Assembly: GCA_017473105.1 (NCBI GenBank)
Contig: JAFUNE010000008.1
Location: forward strand, 124,001-188,000
Reading direction: 5' to 3'
Origin: Bacilli bacterium
GTDB taxonomy: Bacteria > Bacillota_I > Bacilli_A > RF39 > UBA660
DNA length: 64,000 nucleotides
Within the stretch, counting starts at the first letter, position 1. Each line of letters starts with the position of its first letter. Position numbers and translations under genes: made by a program. Below the pieces are notes generated by a model. The model did not search any database and was not told the origin of the DNA. It saw only the letters and a program-made list of their open reading frames with translations. Shown piece after piece: positions 48,632 to 57,255 of the stretch.

Positions 48632-48640
48632 ATTATATCA
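48632..48640 (-). promoter_or_regulatory. Extended -10 promoter of the HerA/GH31 pair
   Basis: TGATATAAT on the minus strand, 30 bases before the ATG at 48601. Confidence 0.55.
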
Positions 48641-48656
48641 AAGCAAATAAAAAAAA

Positions 48657-48674
48657 GGAAGATAAAAATCTTCC
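48657..48674 (-). terminator. Terminator of the ecfA1-ecfA2-ecfT-truA operon
   Basis: 7-bp stem GGAAGAT/ATCTTCC with a four-base loop, then eight T on the minus strand, two bases after the truA stop. Confidence 0.85.
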
Positions 48675-48675
48675 C

Positions 48676-49401
48676 TTACATAAATTCAATCTTATTTAAA
48701 TATAACCCCTCACTATTAGCACCACGACCAAGTGAACATCTATCAAGAGATTTAAATATTTTATCAATATCATTTATACTCTTCTTACCATCATTTATTT
48801 CAATTAATAAACCAACAATATTACGAATCATATATCTTAAAAAGCCACTAGATTCAAACTTTAAATATAATATTTTATTATTAATCTTATAACTAATTTT
48901 AACATCACGTTCATAATCAGTTCTATCTTTATCAGATGTAAAACTTCTAAAATTATGTTTACCACTCATAATATCACAAAACTCCTGAAGTAATTTTTTA
49001 TCAATACTTTTATTATATTGAAATACATAATCTTTCTCTATAGGATTATATTCACCAATATTAATTTTATAAATATATTCTTTTTTATACACGGAATATC
49101 TAGCATGAAAATCATCATTTACTTTTACAATTTTCTTTACATAAATACTCTTATTAATCAAACTATTTATAGAATGACATAACTTATTAACATCAAGTTT
49201 TTTATCATAATCAAAGTGACAATACTGATTCTTACTATGAACTCCTCTATCTGTACGAGAAGATGCAATAGTATTTATTTTAGTATTTAATATTTTAGAT
49301 AAAACTCTTTCAATCTCACCTTCAACAGTATCTTTATTCTTTTGAATCTGATAACCATAAAACTTTGAGCCATCATAACTTAAATTAATTAAATATCTCA
49401 T
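48676..49401 (-). CDS. truA: tRNA pseudouridine synthase TruA
   Basis: Makes pseudouridine at tRNA positions 38-40. Catalytic D51 lies in SSRTDRGVHS; the N-terminal YDGSKFYGYQIQ and the C-terminal FLRYMIRNIVGLLIEI are family hallmarks. 241 aa. Its ATG overlaps the ecfT stop (ATGA), with GGTGGG upstream. It is last in the ecfA1-ecfA2-ecfT-truA row, as in Bacillus. Confidence 0.97.
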   Translation of the reverse strand: MRYLINLSYDGSKFYGYQIQKNKDTVEGEIERVLSKILNTKINTIASSRTDRGVHSKNQYCHFDYDKKLDVNKLCHSINSLINKSIYVKKIVKVNDDFHARYSVYKKEYIYKINIGEYNPIEKDYVFQYNKSIDKKLLQEFCDIMSGKHNFRSFTSDKDRTDYERDVKISYKINNKILYLKFESSGFLRYMIRNIVGLLIEINDGKKSINDIDKIFKSLDRCSLGRGANSEGLYLNKIEFM

Positions 49402-50153
49402 ATAAGCCCACCATCAACCAAATAAGCATATATTAAACATATATGGAATAATAAGAAAAATATATCATTAAATGAAACTCTATTAGTTCTATAATTAGTT
49501 CTATATTTCTTTAAACTAAAAAGTCTTAATTGTTGACAAAAAGCAATTTCTTTATTTCTTATTTTAATTAATTTCTTAATTCTCCCCTTTACTCTAGTAA
49601 AAAGTAAAGCTCGAGTAATAATATTACTATAATAATAATCAAATCCACGAGAAGAAACAATTTTAAATGTTTTATGTTCAACAGTTATCTTAAGCGGATG
49701 ATATCTTAACAATGAATTTAATTTAAATGCAAACCTACTAACAGGTAAAAATAAAAAATTAAATAAAGATAAAAACTTTTCAATACCATAAGCACTCTCA
49801 CTAGGAGAAGTAGTATATGCAATCAAACTTAAATACTCTACTAAACAAACAAGTTTTAAAATACATACAAAACATATTTCTAAAGACTTATCAAAATATA
49901 AACATAAAAATGCAATTATAATATATAAATATCTAAGTGACCAAAAAGTATCAAAATAATATCTAAATGGTACTAAACTTAAAAGTAACATAATTAATAC
50001 AAGTAAAAATGCAAAAATATGTATAGTTAATGACTTACAAAGTATCATTAATAAAATCATTATAATAAAATTAATTAATTTAAAAACTGGGTTCAATCTA
50101 TGTATTGTAGAATCAATGGGATAATAAGAACCAAAAGAATTCCTAGAATACAT
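49398..50153 (-). CDS. ecfT: ECF transporter transmembrane scaffold EcfT
   Basis: Membrane scaffold that couples the two ATPases to substrate-binding S components for vitamins and metals. It has the N-terminal LNPVFKLINF helix, several membrane helices, and a cytoplasmic coupling region (SSRGFDYYYSN, LFTRVKGRIKKLIKIR) where canonical EcfT carries Ala-Arg-Gly/Ser motifs; here they are altered. 251 aa, normal length. A G-run ribosome site lies inside the end of ecfA2, with 11 bases of overlap. Position between ecfA2 and truA supports the identification despite divergence. Confidence 0.85.
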   Translation of the reverse strand: MYSRNSFGSYYPIDSTIHRLNPVFKLINFIIMILLMILCKSLTIHIFAFLLVLIMLLLSLVPFRYYFDTFWSLRYLYIIIAFLCLYFDKSLEICFVCILKLVCLVEYLSLIAYTTSPSESAYGIEKFLSLFNFLFLPVSRFAFKLNSLLRYHPLKITVEHKTFKIVSSRGFDYYYSNIITRALLFTRVKGRIKKLIKIRNKEIAFCQQLRLFSLKKYRTNYRTNRVSFNDIFFLLFHICLIYAYLVDGGLI

Positions 50154-50988
50154 CTCTATACACCCCCTTAATTAAATCATGAGTATTAGTATAATGATAT
50201 ATTTCGTGTCCCTTTTTATTACATGCATTTATAAAAGAAACTATTGGAGGAACTTGAAGTTTAATATCCTTAAGTAACTCTTCATCTCTTAAAATAGTCT
50301 TATCAGCTTTACTAGCAACTAACTTAGTAGCATGCATCAAATATATTTCATCACTTATATCATAAGCAAAAGAAGTGTCCTTAGTAAGTAAAATAATTAT
50401 TTTATTATACTTAGTTTTTAAAAGTTTTAGTAATCTCTCTAAATCCTTTTTATCTTTATATCCAAGACCACTAGTATAATCATCTAAAATAATTATATTT
50501 GGATTATGAATTAAAGCAACTGCAAGGGCAACTTTCTTAGCATCAACAAGAGTTAAAATTTGAGGGTCAAAATTCAAATAATCTTCATCAAGTCCAACTA
50601 ATGTTAACGCATCAAGTGTCCTTAAACTCATTTTATCCATTTTATAATTAAAATATTTCATTCCAAATTCTAATTCTTCTTTAACTGTTTTATTAAAAAA
50701 CATATCATATGGATTTTTAAAAACATATCCTGTTTCAAATCTTAATCTATCTATATCTTTAATTTTAGAGCCATCATTTATAAATTTTCCAACTTTAACC
50801 TTTCCCTTTGTAGGAGTAACAAGAGCATTAATAAGATCTCCAATAGCACTCTTACCACTATTAGAAGCACCAACAAAAGAATAAACACCACTACCCTTAA
50901 TCGCAAAACTAATATCATTTAAAATAGTTTTCTCAAGTGGAGTACCCTGATCTATAACAAAACTAACATGTTCAAACTTTATTTCCAT
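50143..50988 (-). CDS. ecfA2: ECF transporter ATPase EcfA2, degenerate
   Basis: By position and N-terminal similarity (FEHVSFVIDQGTPLEKTIL) this is EcfA2. The Walker A loop GASNSGKSA (40-48) keeps the lysine. Other catalytic elements are changed: the Q-loop Gln is Lys (VFKNPY), the LSGGQ signature is replaced by LTLVDAKK, Walker B reads IIILDDYTSGLG with Asp for the catalytic Glu and Gly for the D-loop Asp, and the H-loop His is Lys (LLTKDTS). The frame is intact at 281 aa, so it is not a decayed gene. It may bind but not efficiently hydrolyse ATP (inference). Confidence 0.85.
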   Translation of the reverse strand: MEIKFEHVSFVIDQGTPLEKTILNDISFAIKGSGVYSFVGASNSGKSAIGDLINALVTPTKGKVKVGKFINDGSKIKDIDRLRFETGYVFKNPYDMFFNKTVKEELEFGMKYFNYKMDKMSLRTLDALTLVGLDEDYLNFDPQILTLVDAKKVALAVALIHNPNIIILDDYTSGLGYKDKKDLERLLKLLKTKYNKIIILLTKDTSFAYDISDEIYLMHATKLVASKADKTILRDEELLKDIKLQVPPIVSFINACNKKGHEIYHYTNTHDLIKGVYRDVF

Positions 50989-51743
50989 AACGCACCTATC
51001 AATTTCTCATTAGTTAAATAATATTTATCAATCATACCATAATCCATAAAATATTTACTTAACTCAACAATAAAAGGTAAACCTATATTAAGCCTCTTAA
51101 GTATTTTCTCCTCATTTAAAACACTCATAGTCTTACCTTCACAAATTACTTTCTTATCATAAATTACAATAACTTTATTACCAAATAATGCCTCTTCTAT
51201 ATCATTAGTAAAATTAATAATTATCATTCCATTTTTAGCATACTCTTTTAATATATCAAAAACTAGTAACTTATCTTCATAATCAAGCTCACACATAATA
51301 TTATCAATAACAAGTACATTTGGTTTAACAATCAATGAAGATAAAATTTTCATTTTAACTTTATCACTAGCACCCAAACTATTAGGATCTCTATCTAATA
51401 ATTCATCTAACTTAAAAAGTCTACTTTCACTTACTAAAACTTGTGTAATATCATCTTTACTCATAGCTAAACTTTCAAGACCAAACACGATTTCATCACG
51501 AACAGTTTCACCTACAAATATATTTAAATGTTTATACAAAACAAATCCAACACGTCTTCTAATAATATCCATAGTTTTACTATTAAGTTCAGTATCGCCA
51601 ACAAATATATTACATTTTTTATTTCCATGTAATAAAGTATGTATAATCAAATCATTATTATTACCAACAATAGTAGCAAAATCATTTTCTTTTAAATTAA
51701 ATTCAATTTCATTAGAAAATCTATACATAAAATAATCTTTCAT
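50979..51743 (-). CDS. ecfA1: ECF transporter ATPase EcfA1, degenerate (no Walker A)
   Basis: First gene of the ecfA1-ecfA2-ecfT-truA operon, 254 aa from ATG 51743 (AGGAGTG). The fold pattern of EcfA1 is recognisable (TVRDEIVFGLE, DLLIDNIMCELD-like region). Walker A is destroyed: the loop reads VGNNNDLIIH with no Gly-Lys-Ser/Thr. The signature is LGASD, Walker B ends VIDNIM without the catalytic Glu, and the H-loop is NFTND without His. It therefore looks like a pseudo-ATPase. The gene is full length and tightly coupled to ecfA2 (10-base overlap), so it is probably made. Identity rests on synteny as much as on sequence. Confidence 0.78.
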   Translation of the reverse strand: MKDYFMYRFSNEIEFNLKENDFATIVGNNNDLIIHTLLHGNKKCNIFVGDTELNSKTMDIIRRRVGFVLYKHLNIFVGETVRDEIVFGLESLAMSKDDITQVLVSESRLFKLDELLDRDPNSLGASDKVKMKILSSLIVKPNVLVIDNIMCELDYEDKLLVFDILKEYAKNGMIIINFTNDIEEALFGNKVIVIYDKKVICEGKTMSVLNEEKILKRLNIGLPFIVELSKYFMDYGMIDKYYLTNEKLIGALWK

Positions 51744-51763
51744 ATGATACACTCCTAACATAA

Positions 51764-51769
51764 ATTATA
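51764..51769 (-). promoter_or_regulatory. -10 box of the ecf-truA operon
   Basis: TATAAT on the minus strand about 20 bases before the ecfA1 ATG; no good -35 seen. Confidence 0.45.
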
Positions 51770-51790
51770 CAACAAAAAAAGAAATAAAAA

Positions 51791-51808
51791 AAGAAGGTTT
51801 CCCTTCTT
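51791..51808 (-). terminator. Terminator of the 252-aa prepilin-like gene
   Basis: 7-bp stem AAGAAGG/CCTTCTT, four-base loop, then TTTTTTTATTT on the minus strand. Confidence 0.85.
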
Positions 51809-51809
51809 A

Positions 51810-52568
51810 TTAATCAATAACATCTGCTGTAATCATTTTAGGATATAAAACACCATCTACTTTATATACACCAAGTACTCTCCAGTTAGCTTCACTAGAA
51901 CCATATTTTAACCAGTTATTAACGTTTCCTGATTCAGAATCACTAACAATTAAACAAGCTTCAATATCACTAGATGGTCCACTTTCACCTTTTTTACCTA
52001 AACTATCAAATCCATTAATTGGATTACTTGGATCATCGAAACAAGCACATTGACTATTTGTATCTGCAGAATATAATCCCATAAATGTTCCATTTTCAAA
52101 TCTCTTACATACAGCATTTACTAATGTATCACTATCTTGTAAAATATCATCATCACCATCATCAAATTCTCCAACAACACCTACAGCTTTTTTAGTAAGT
52201 AATACTTTCTCATTATTAAGAATTGGTTTATCTGATGAACCTCTTGGGTCTACTACACACCCTTTAGAAATATTATCTGTTGTTCCAGTACATACACCTT
52301 GTCCATATTTTGTATCAATCTTTAAATAATCAGCATCAATTAATTGATATACATAAACATATACCTTATCTGCACCATTAAAGATATCTGGATTATTACT
52401 AGCATATAACTCGGCAGCAGAAATAATACTTTCTTGCTTTTGTTGATATAACCTATCATTAACATTCTTATTTACAGTAATAACACTCGGAACAATAATA
52501 ACACTTAATATTGCGATAATTGCAATTACTACTAATAATTCTATTAAAGTAAATCCATCTTTTTTCAT
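51810..52568 (-). CDS. Prepilin-like secreted protein, 252 aa
   Basis: Class III signal: MKKDG then FTLIE, with the pilin-type hydrophobic helix (LLVVIAIIAILSVIIVP). The body has several cysteines (CTGTTDNISKGC, QCACFDD), likely disulfide-bonded outside the cell, and ends with ANWRVLGVYKVDGVLYPKMI, a terminal segment I associate with exported proteins of related uncultured bacteria. It could be a minor pilin or pseudopilin; no assembly ATPase or prepilin peptidase is near. Ribosome site AGAGG. It has its own promoter and terminator. Confidence 0.85.
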   Translation of the reverse strand: MKKDGFTLIELLVVIAIIAILSVIIVPSVITVNKNVNDRLYQQKQESIISAAELYASNNPDIFNGADKVYVYVYQLIDADYLKIDTKYGQGVCTGTTDNISKGCVVDPRGSSDKPILNNEKVLLTKKAVGVVGEFDDGDDDILQDSDTLVNAVCKRFENGTFMGLYSADTNSQCACFDDPSNPINGFDSLGKKGESGPSSDIEACLIVSDSESGNVNNWLKYGSSEANWRVLGVYKVDGVLYPKMITADVID

Positions 52569-52594
52569 TTTATATCAACCTCTATTCTATTAAC

Positions 52595-52623
52595 ATTATA
52601 ATAAAATTCAAAATCATTTTCAA
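52595..52623 (-). promoter_or_regulatory. Promoter of the 252-aa prepilin-like gene
   Basis: TTGAAA (52623-52618), 17-base spacer, TATAAT (52600-52595) on the minus strand; the -35 overlaps the end of ysxC. Confidence 0.65.
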
Positions 52624-53213
52624 GCATTTTTATTAAGAATATTTTCAATTATCTCATACACTCTATCTTTTCCTATTTTTGTTATACTAGAAAAATTCAC
52701 GATTTCATCTCCAAGTGCAGGATTTAACGTTTTTTTGATAATATCATCTTGTTTAGCACGAAGAGATCTATTAACTTTATCATATTTTGTACATACAATA
52801 GTTACAGGTAAATTATAGTATTTTAAAAACTTATACATTAAAATATCATCTTCTGTTGGCTTATGTCTATAATCAACAAGTAAAAAAACATGTTTAAGAT
52901 TAACTCTTTGTTTTAAATATTCTTCAATCATAACACCAAATTTTTCAATTTGTTTTTTACTTGTAGCAGCATAACCATAACCAGGAACATCTACTATATA
53001 AAATTCTTTATTAATTTGATAAAAATTCAATGTTTGAGTTTTACCAGGCTTAGCACTTGTTCTAGCTAAATTTTTACGATTAATAATCGTATTAATAAAA
53101 CTACTCTTACCAACATTACTACGACCTAAAATAAGAAACTCACTTTTCTTATCAGTTGGATATTGAGAAACTCTAACAGCAATAATTGGCTCTTCAACAT
53201 TAATTACTTCCAT
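52620..53213 (-). CDS. ysxC: Ribosome biogenesis GTPase YsxC/EngB
   Basis: GTPase required for 50S subunit assembly. G1 GRSNVGKSS, G2 region ARTSAKPGKTQ, G3 DVPGYG and G4 TKYDK are all present. Start ATG 53213 (MEVINVEEPI) with GTAGGG is preferred; 197 aa from there, normal length. Its start overlaps the end of nrnA by 14 bases, indicating coupling. Confidence 0.96.
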   Translation of the reverse strand: MEVINVEEPIIAVRVSQYPTDKKSEFLILGRSNVGKSSFINTIINRKNLARTSAKPGKTQTLNFYQINKEFYIVDVPGYGYAATSKKQIEKFGVMIEEYLKQRVNLKHVFLLVDYRHKPTEDDILMYKFLKYYNLPVTIVCTKYDKVNRSLRAKQDDIIKKTLNPALGDEIVNFSSITKIGKDRVYEIIENILNKNA

Positions 53214-54174
53214 TTTTATCCCTACTTTCATAATATTCACGGCAAGCTTCACTCAAATCATTAAGTAAATTATCTACATCACTTCTATTTTGAGTTCTTA
53301 GACCACTCGCATATTTATGACCACCACCACTATATTTAGCAGCAATTTCATTTATAACAGGTCCTCTACTTCTAATATTCATTTTATAAAGTCCACTAGA
53401 TTCATTGTGAGTAACAAATACCCAAACAATAATTTCATTTATATTATTAAAATCATTTATCATGTTAGAAGCAGCACTAGCATCTGCACCTAAAGAATTT
53501 AAAATATCTTCGTCAAGTTCAATATGAGCAAATCCATATTTATTAACTTTAATTGTAGATGCAATATGCCCCATTAATCTAATTTCATTTAAAGGTTTGC
53601 TATATACACATCTATAAACCCTATCACAATCAACTTTATACTTTTTTAAAAGTGAACTTACATTATTTAAAGTATTGCTATTCATATTAAACAAAAATCT
53701 ATTAGTATCACTAACAATTCCACATAATAATGAAAAACCAATACTCTCACTCATCTTAAGTTTTGTATTTTCAATTAACTCAAATACAAGTTCACTAGCA
53801 GAACTAGCATCCTCTTTAATTAATTCAACTTTACCAAAAGAATCAACACGAGGATGATGATCAATTTTAATAACATTTTTGAATGATAAAAATTCATCAA
53901 TATCAACTCTTTTATTATCAGGAGTATCAACAACTATTAATAAAGCATTTTCATAATCATACTTATTTACTTTATCTATTTTACCAAAGTATTTAAATCT
54001 TGATACTGTAGTACCAACAGCAAATACTTCCTTATCAGGAAATGTTAATCTAATTGAATCTCTTAGTCCAATTTGGCTCCCAAACGCATCAGGGTCTGGT
54101 CCAATATGTCTAGCAATATATATTGTCTTATATTTTTTTATTTCATTATATATTGTTTTATATATATTATTCAT
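53200..54174 (-). CDS. nrnA: DHH-family phosphoesterase (NrnA-like nanoRNase/pAp phosphatase)
   Basis: Degrades short RNA oligonucleotides and pAp in Bacilli. DHH motifs: HIGPDPDAFGSQ (about 23-34), VVDTPDN, the name motif DHHPRVD and, in the DHHA1 domain, GGGHKYASG near residue 292. 324 aa, typical for NrnA. Ribosome site AAGAG. A c-di-nucleotide phosphodiesterase is less likely because the GdpP-type membrane and GGDEF parts are absent. Confidence 0.88.
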   Translation of the reverse strand: MNNIYKTIYNEIKKYKTIYIARHIGPDPDAFGSQIGLRDSIRLTFPDKEVFAVGTTVSRFKYFGKIDKVNKYDYENALLIVVDTPDNKRVDIDEFLSFKNVIKIDHHPRVDSFGKVELIKEDASSASELVFELIENTKLKMSESIGFSLLCGIVSDTNRFLFNMNSNTLNNVSSLLKKYKVDCDRVYRCVYSKPLNEIRLMGHIASTIKVNKYGFAHIELDEDILNSLGADASAASNMINDFNNINEIIVWVFVTHNESSGLYKMNIRSRGPVINEIAAKYSGGGHKYASGLRTQNRSDVDNLLNDLSEACREYYESRDKNGSN

Positions 54175-54202
54175 TATATTCTCTTTTCTATTTTATTTTT
54201 TA

Positions 54203-55375
54203 TTAGATTAAATTAAATGTATCTCTAGCAATCATAACTTCTTCATCAGTTGGTAATACAACTACTTTAATTGAAGAATCTTCAGTACTAATAACTCCTT
54301 TAAATCCTCTTACAGAATTCTTTTCTTCATCTAATTTAACACCCATAAATGCAAATCTTTCTGCAACCATTCTACGAAGTACATCACTATTTTCACCAAC
54401 TCCAGCAGTGAATACTAAATATTCAACTCCTTCAAGTTCAGTATTATACATAGAAATGTAATCACAAATTCTACCAACATAAGCTTCCATAGCTGAAACA
54501 CATCTTGGATCATTTGCTAAGTATCCTTCTTCAACATCTCTCATATCACTAGATACTCCAGATAAAGCAAGCATACCACTCTTCTTATTTAAATCAGTAA
54601 TAACCTCTTCAGCTGTTTTATTAGTTTTTTCCATTATATATGGAATAATACTAGCATCAACATCACCACTTCTACTACCCATAATTAATCCAGCAAGTGG
54701 AGTGAATCCCATTGATGTATCTACACATTTACCATCTTTAATAGCACATAATGAAGCACCATTTCCAATGTGACAACTAATTAACTTAGCATCTTTTCCT
54801 AACATCTTATTCATTTCAGCAGCGATATATCTATGACTTGTTCCATGGAATCCATATTTTCTTACATCAAAATTTTCATACCAAGAATATGGAACAGCAT
54901 ATAAATATTGTTCAGGAGCCATAGTTTGATGGAAAGCAGTATCAAATACAGCAACTTGTGGAGTATCTGGTAAAATTTCCTTAAAACTTCTAATACCAGC
55001 TAAGTTAGCAGGATTATGAAGAGGTCCTAATGGGAATAACTCTTCAATTTTAGCTTCAACAGCTTCATCAACAATAATACTATCAAAATAAGTACTACCA
55101 CCATGAAGAACTCTATGACCTACACCATTAATTTCATCATAAGATTTAATAACTTTATAGTTAATTAATTCATCAAGAAGAATCTTAACAGCATCTGTAT
55201 GATCTTTTAATACAGCTTCTTTTTTAGTTTTTTCTCCATTATATTTAATTGAATAAAAACTTCCTTCTAAACCTATTTTTTCAAATGTACCATTAATAAT
55301 TACATTTTCTTCTGGCATTTCAAACATAGTAAACTTTAATGATGAACTACCAGCATTAACACTTAATATTTTCAT
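54203..55375 (-). CDS. ackA: Acetate kinase
   Basis: Makes ATP from acetyl phosphate in fermentation. N-terminal NAGSSSLKF, catalytic-region GFHGTSHRY and HIGNGASLCAI, and the C-terminal FTAGVGENS are all intact. 390 aa. Ribosome site AGAAGGA; a TTTACA-N17-TATAAT promoter is just upstream. Phosphotransacetylase is not in the window. Confidence 0.98.
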   Translation of the reverse strand: MKILSVNAGSSSLKFTMFEMPEENVIINGTFEKIGLEGSFYSIKYNGEKTKKEAVLKDHTDAVKILLDELINYKVIKSYDEINGVGHRVLHGGSTYFDSIIVDEAVEAKIEELFPLGPLHNPANLAGIRSFKEILPDTPQVAVFDTAFHQTMAPEQYLYAVPYSWYENFDVRKYGFHGTSHRYIAAEMNKMLGKDAKLISCHIGNGASLCAIKDGKCVDTSMGFTPLAGLIMGSRSGDVDASIIPYIMEKTNKTAEEVITDLNKKSGMLALSGVSSDMRDVEEGYLANDPRCVSAMEAYVGRICDYISMYNTELEGVEYLVFTAGVGENSDVLRRMVAERFAFMGVKLDEEKNSVRGFKGVISTEDSSIKVVVLPTDEEVMIARDTFNLI

Positions 55376-55405
55376 AAAAAATTTCCTTCTTTCTATTTCG
55401 TTATT

Positions 55406-55434
55406 ATTATACTAAATAAACTATTAAATGTAAA
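55406..55434 (-). promoter_or_regulatory. Promoter of ackA
   Basis: TTTACA (55434-55429), 17-base spacer, TATAAT (55411-55406) on the minus strand. Confidence 0.7.
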
Positions 55435-55440
55435 ATAAAA

Positions 55441-55467
55441 AATTGTCTAACAAAAATTAGACAATTT
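55441..55467 (-). terminator. Terminator of the paired prepilin-like genes
   Basis: 10-bp stem AATTGTCTAA/TTAGACAATT with a six-base loop, then TTTTTTATTTTA on the minus strand. Confidence 0.85.
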
Positions 55468-55474
55468 CTTTTAA

Positions 55475-57241
55475 TTACTTAACAACATAAGGGTTACTAG
55501 TACTACCATCCCCACTCTTAAACTTAACATCAGCCTTAAGAGAAATCATAGGACGAATACCAATGCTATTTGATACAAACGATGAACTAATACTACCTTC
55601 ACTTGTAACACTATAAACTTTAGCTTTAGATATTGAATAATGATCGTTATAAAATTGAGATGCAGTTGAAGTCCAATATTCATCACCAGATGATCTTAGT
55701 TTATTATTATTTAAAATTTTCAAATCCGTAGTAGTCGGAAGACCAATTGGATATTTTAATTTAGCATTTGGATTACTTGTACTAAATTTATCTGTTTCAT
55801 TATTACAATCAAGTTCAGCACCATTTAAACCAAAATGTAAATCATATGCAGCATATCCTTCAGGATTCCAACCAGAATTTTCAAAAGTAAAAAACCCAGG
55901 ATCTTCATAAAGACTTCTACTATTACAATATATACTATCTTCAAAATACCCGGAATATGAAAGCAAATTATTTTCATACCAAGTATCCACTTTAGTTTTA
56001 ACAGACGAATCAGTCAAATTTTGTTTTAACATTTTATCAAGAGTATCAAATACACTAGTATCACCTTTCTCAAGTAAAATAGTTCTTAGATGATTACGAG
56101 TAGCATAATAATATATATATCTTACCTCTTCACAATTTTCAATATCATTATCAACACAAAAATAATGATGACCAAGAAGTTCTTCATGTTCTGGTTTATT
56201 AGCAATCTGAATAGGATTTACAAGTTCATATTTTCCATTTACATAATTTACACTCTCACCTAAATAATAACCATTATATGATGTAATAAATCTAGCAGTA
56301 TACCTAGTACCATACACATATCCTACATCAGCAACAGAAAGACCTGACGAATTATAAATTGAACCACCAATTACACCATTATCACTTCTACCTAAACTAC
56401 ATTTTCCATCTACCGGTTTTCCATTATATAAAAGTCTAACACCACCAGTATCTGTAGTTCTAGTCATTTGCCAACAATAATTAGCAAACAAAACATTGTT
56501 TTTATTTAAAATAACATCTGCTTCAGTATCATTATCAGCTCTAAAATGATAAATATCATGTGTTGCATTTTTTGTATAAGAATCCTTATGAAGACCTTCA
56601 TACTTTTTAGCATAAGTACCCTCTTCAGCCTCTTTTTGCAATACACCATATAATGACATAACATTTGTATCAGCTTCTATATCCTTATCAAAAGAGTGCC
56701 TATTAGCTTCACATCCTTTAACAAAATAAGACTCAATAACTCCATCTTTTTTAGTAACTGTAATATCAACACTATCATTACCACTTTCCCAAACAGCACT
56801 AGAATTTAAAGTAGTTTTACTAATAGGATTTCCATTATTATTAACAGATTTAGTTCCTTCAAGATTACCTATTGAGTCACCGCCATATGTAGTAAAAATA
56901 TCATAACAATATGTATTATCATATAAAACAAATCTTTTAATATTACCATTTCTATCCATCTCAATAAAATAATTTTTATCACTATCAATATCCAAAGTAC
57001 GTGTGTTTAAATCACTATTATAAATATTACTATAATACATCGTTTTACCACTTTGTATTAAAGCATCATTCGTAAATTTACTCATAGCACTATTTATAAA
57101 ACTTTGAGCATCAACTACAAAAACATCTGCTTTAGCTTTATTATATTCCTTCATAACATTAGGCATAACAATAGCTACTAAAATTGCCAAAACTGCAATA
57201 ACAGCAAGTAATTCAACCAATGTAAAGCCATTTTTCTTCAT
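55475..57241 (-). CDS. Prepilin-like secreted protein, 588 aa
   Basis: Class III signal MKKNG then FTLVE and a hydrophobic helix. Start ATG 57241 (AAAGGGAG). Residues about 30-190 match the upstream paralogue closely (KTMYYS, YFIEMDRNGNIKR, YCYDIFTTYGG, WESGNDSVDI). The remaining ~400 residues form a separate module with paired cysteines (ANYCWQMTRTTDTGG, DGKCSLGRSD, FCVDNDIENC) ending in GIRPMISLKADVKF and GDGSTSNPYVV, a terminal pattern resembling DUF6273-type exported modules (from memory, moderate confidence). Much larger than a structural pilin; a tip adhesin or displayed enzyme is possible. Confidence 0.85.
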   Translation of the reverse strand: MKKNGFTLVELLAVIAVLAILVAIVMPNVMKEYNKAKADVFVVDAQSFINSAMSKFTNDALIQSGKTMYYSNIYNSDLNTRTLDIDSDKNYFIEMDRNGNIKRFVLYDNTYCYDIFTTYGGDSIGNLEGTKSVNNNGNPISKTTLNSSAVWESGNDSVDITVTKKDGVIESYFVKGCEANRHSFDKDIEADTNVMSLYGVLQKEAEEGTYAKKYEGLHKDSYTKNATHDIYHFRADNDTEADVILNKNNVLFANYCWQMTRTTDTGGVRLLYNGKPVDGKCSLGRSDNGVIGGSIYNSSGLSVADVGYVYGTRYTARFITSYNGYYLGESVNYVNGKYELVNPIQIANKPEHEELLGHHYFCVDNDIENCEEVRYIYYYATRNHLRTILLEKGDTSVFDTLDKMLKQNLTDSSVKTKVDTWYENNLLSYSGYFEDSIYCNSRSLYEDPGFFTFENSGWNPEGYAAYDLHFGLNGAELDCNNETDKFSTSNPNAKLKYPIGLPTTTDLKILNNNKLRSSGDEYWTSTASQFYNDHYSISKAKVYSVTSEGSISSSFVSNSIGIRPMISLKADVKFKSGDGSTSNPYVVK

Positions 57242-57255
57242 ATTTGTATCTCCCT

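Noticed and set aside
49398..51743. ecfA1 and ecfA2 as pseudogenes
   Set aside because: Both are full length, have ribosome sites and keep overlapping coupled starts; the changes are specific to catalytic motifs rather than random decay.
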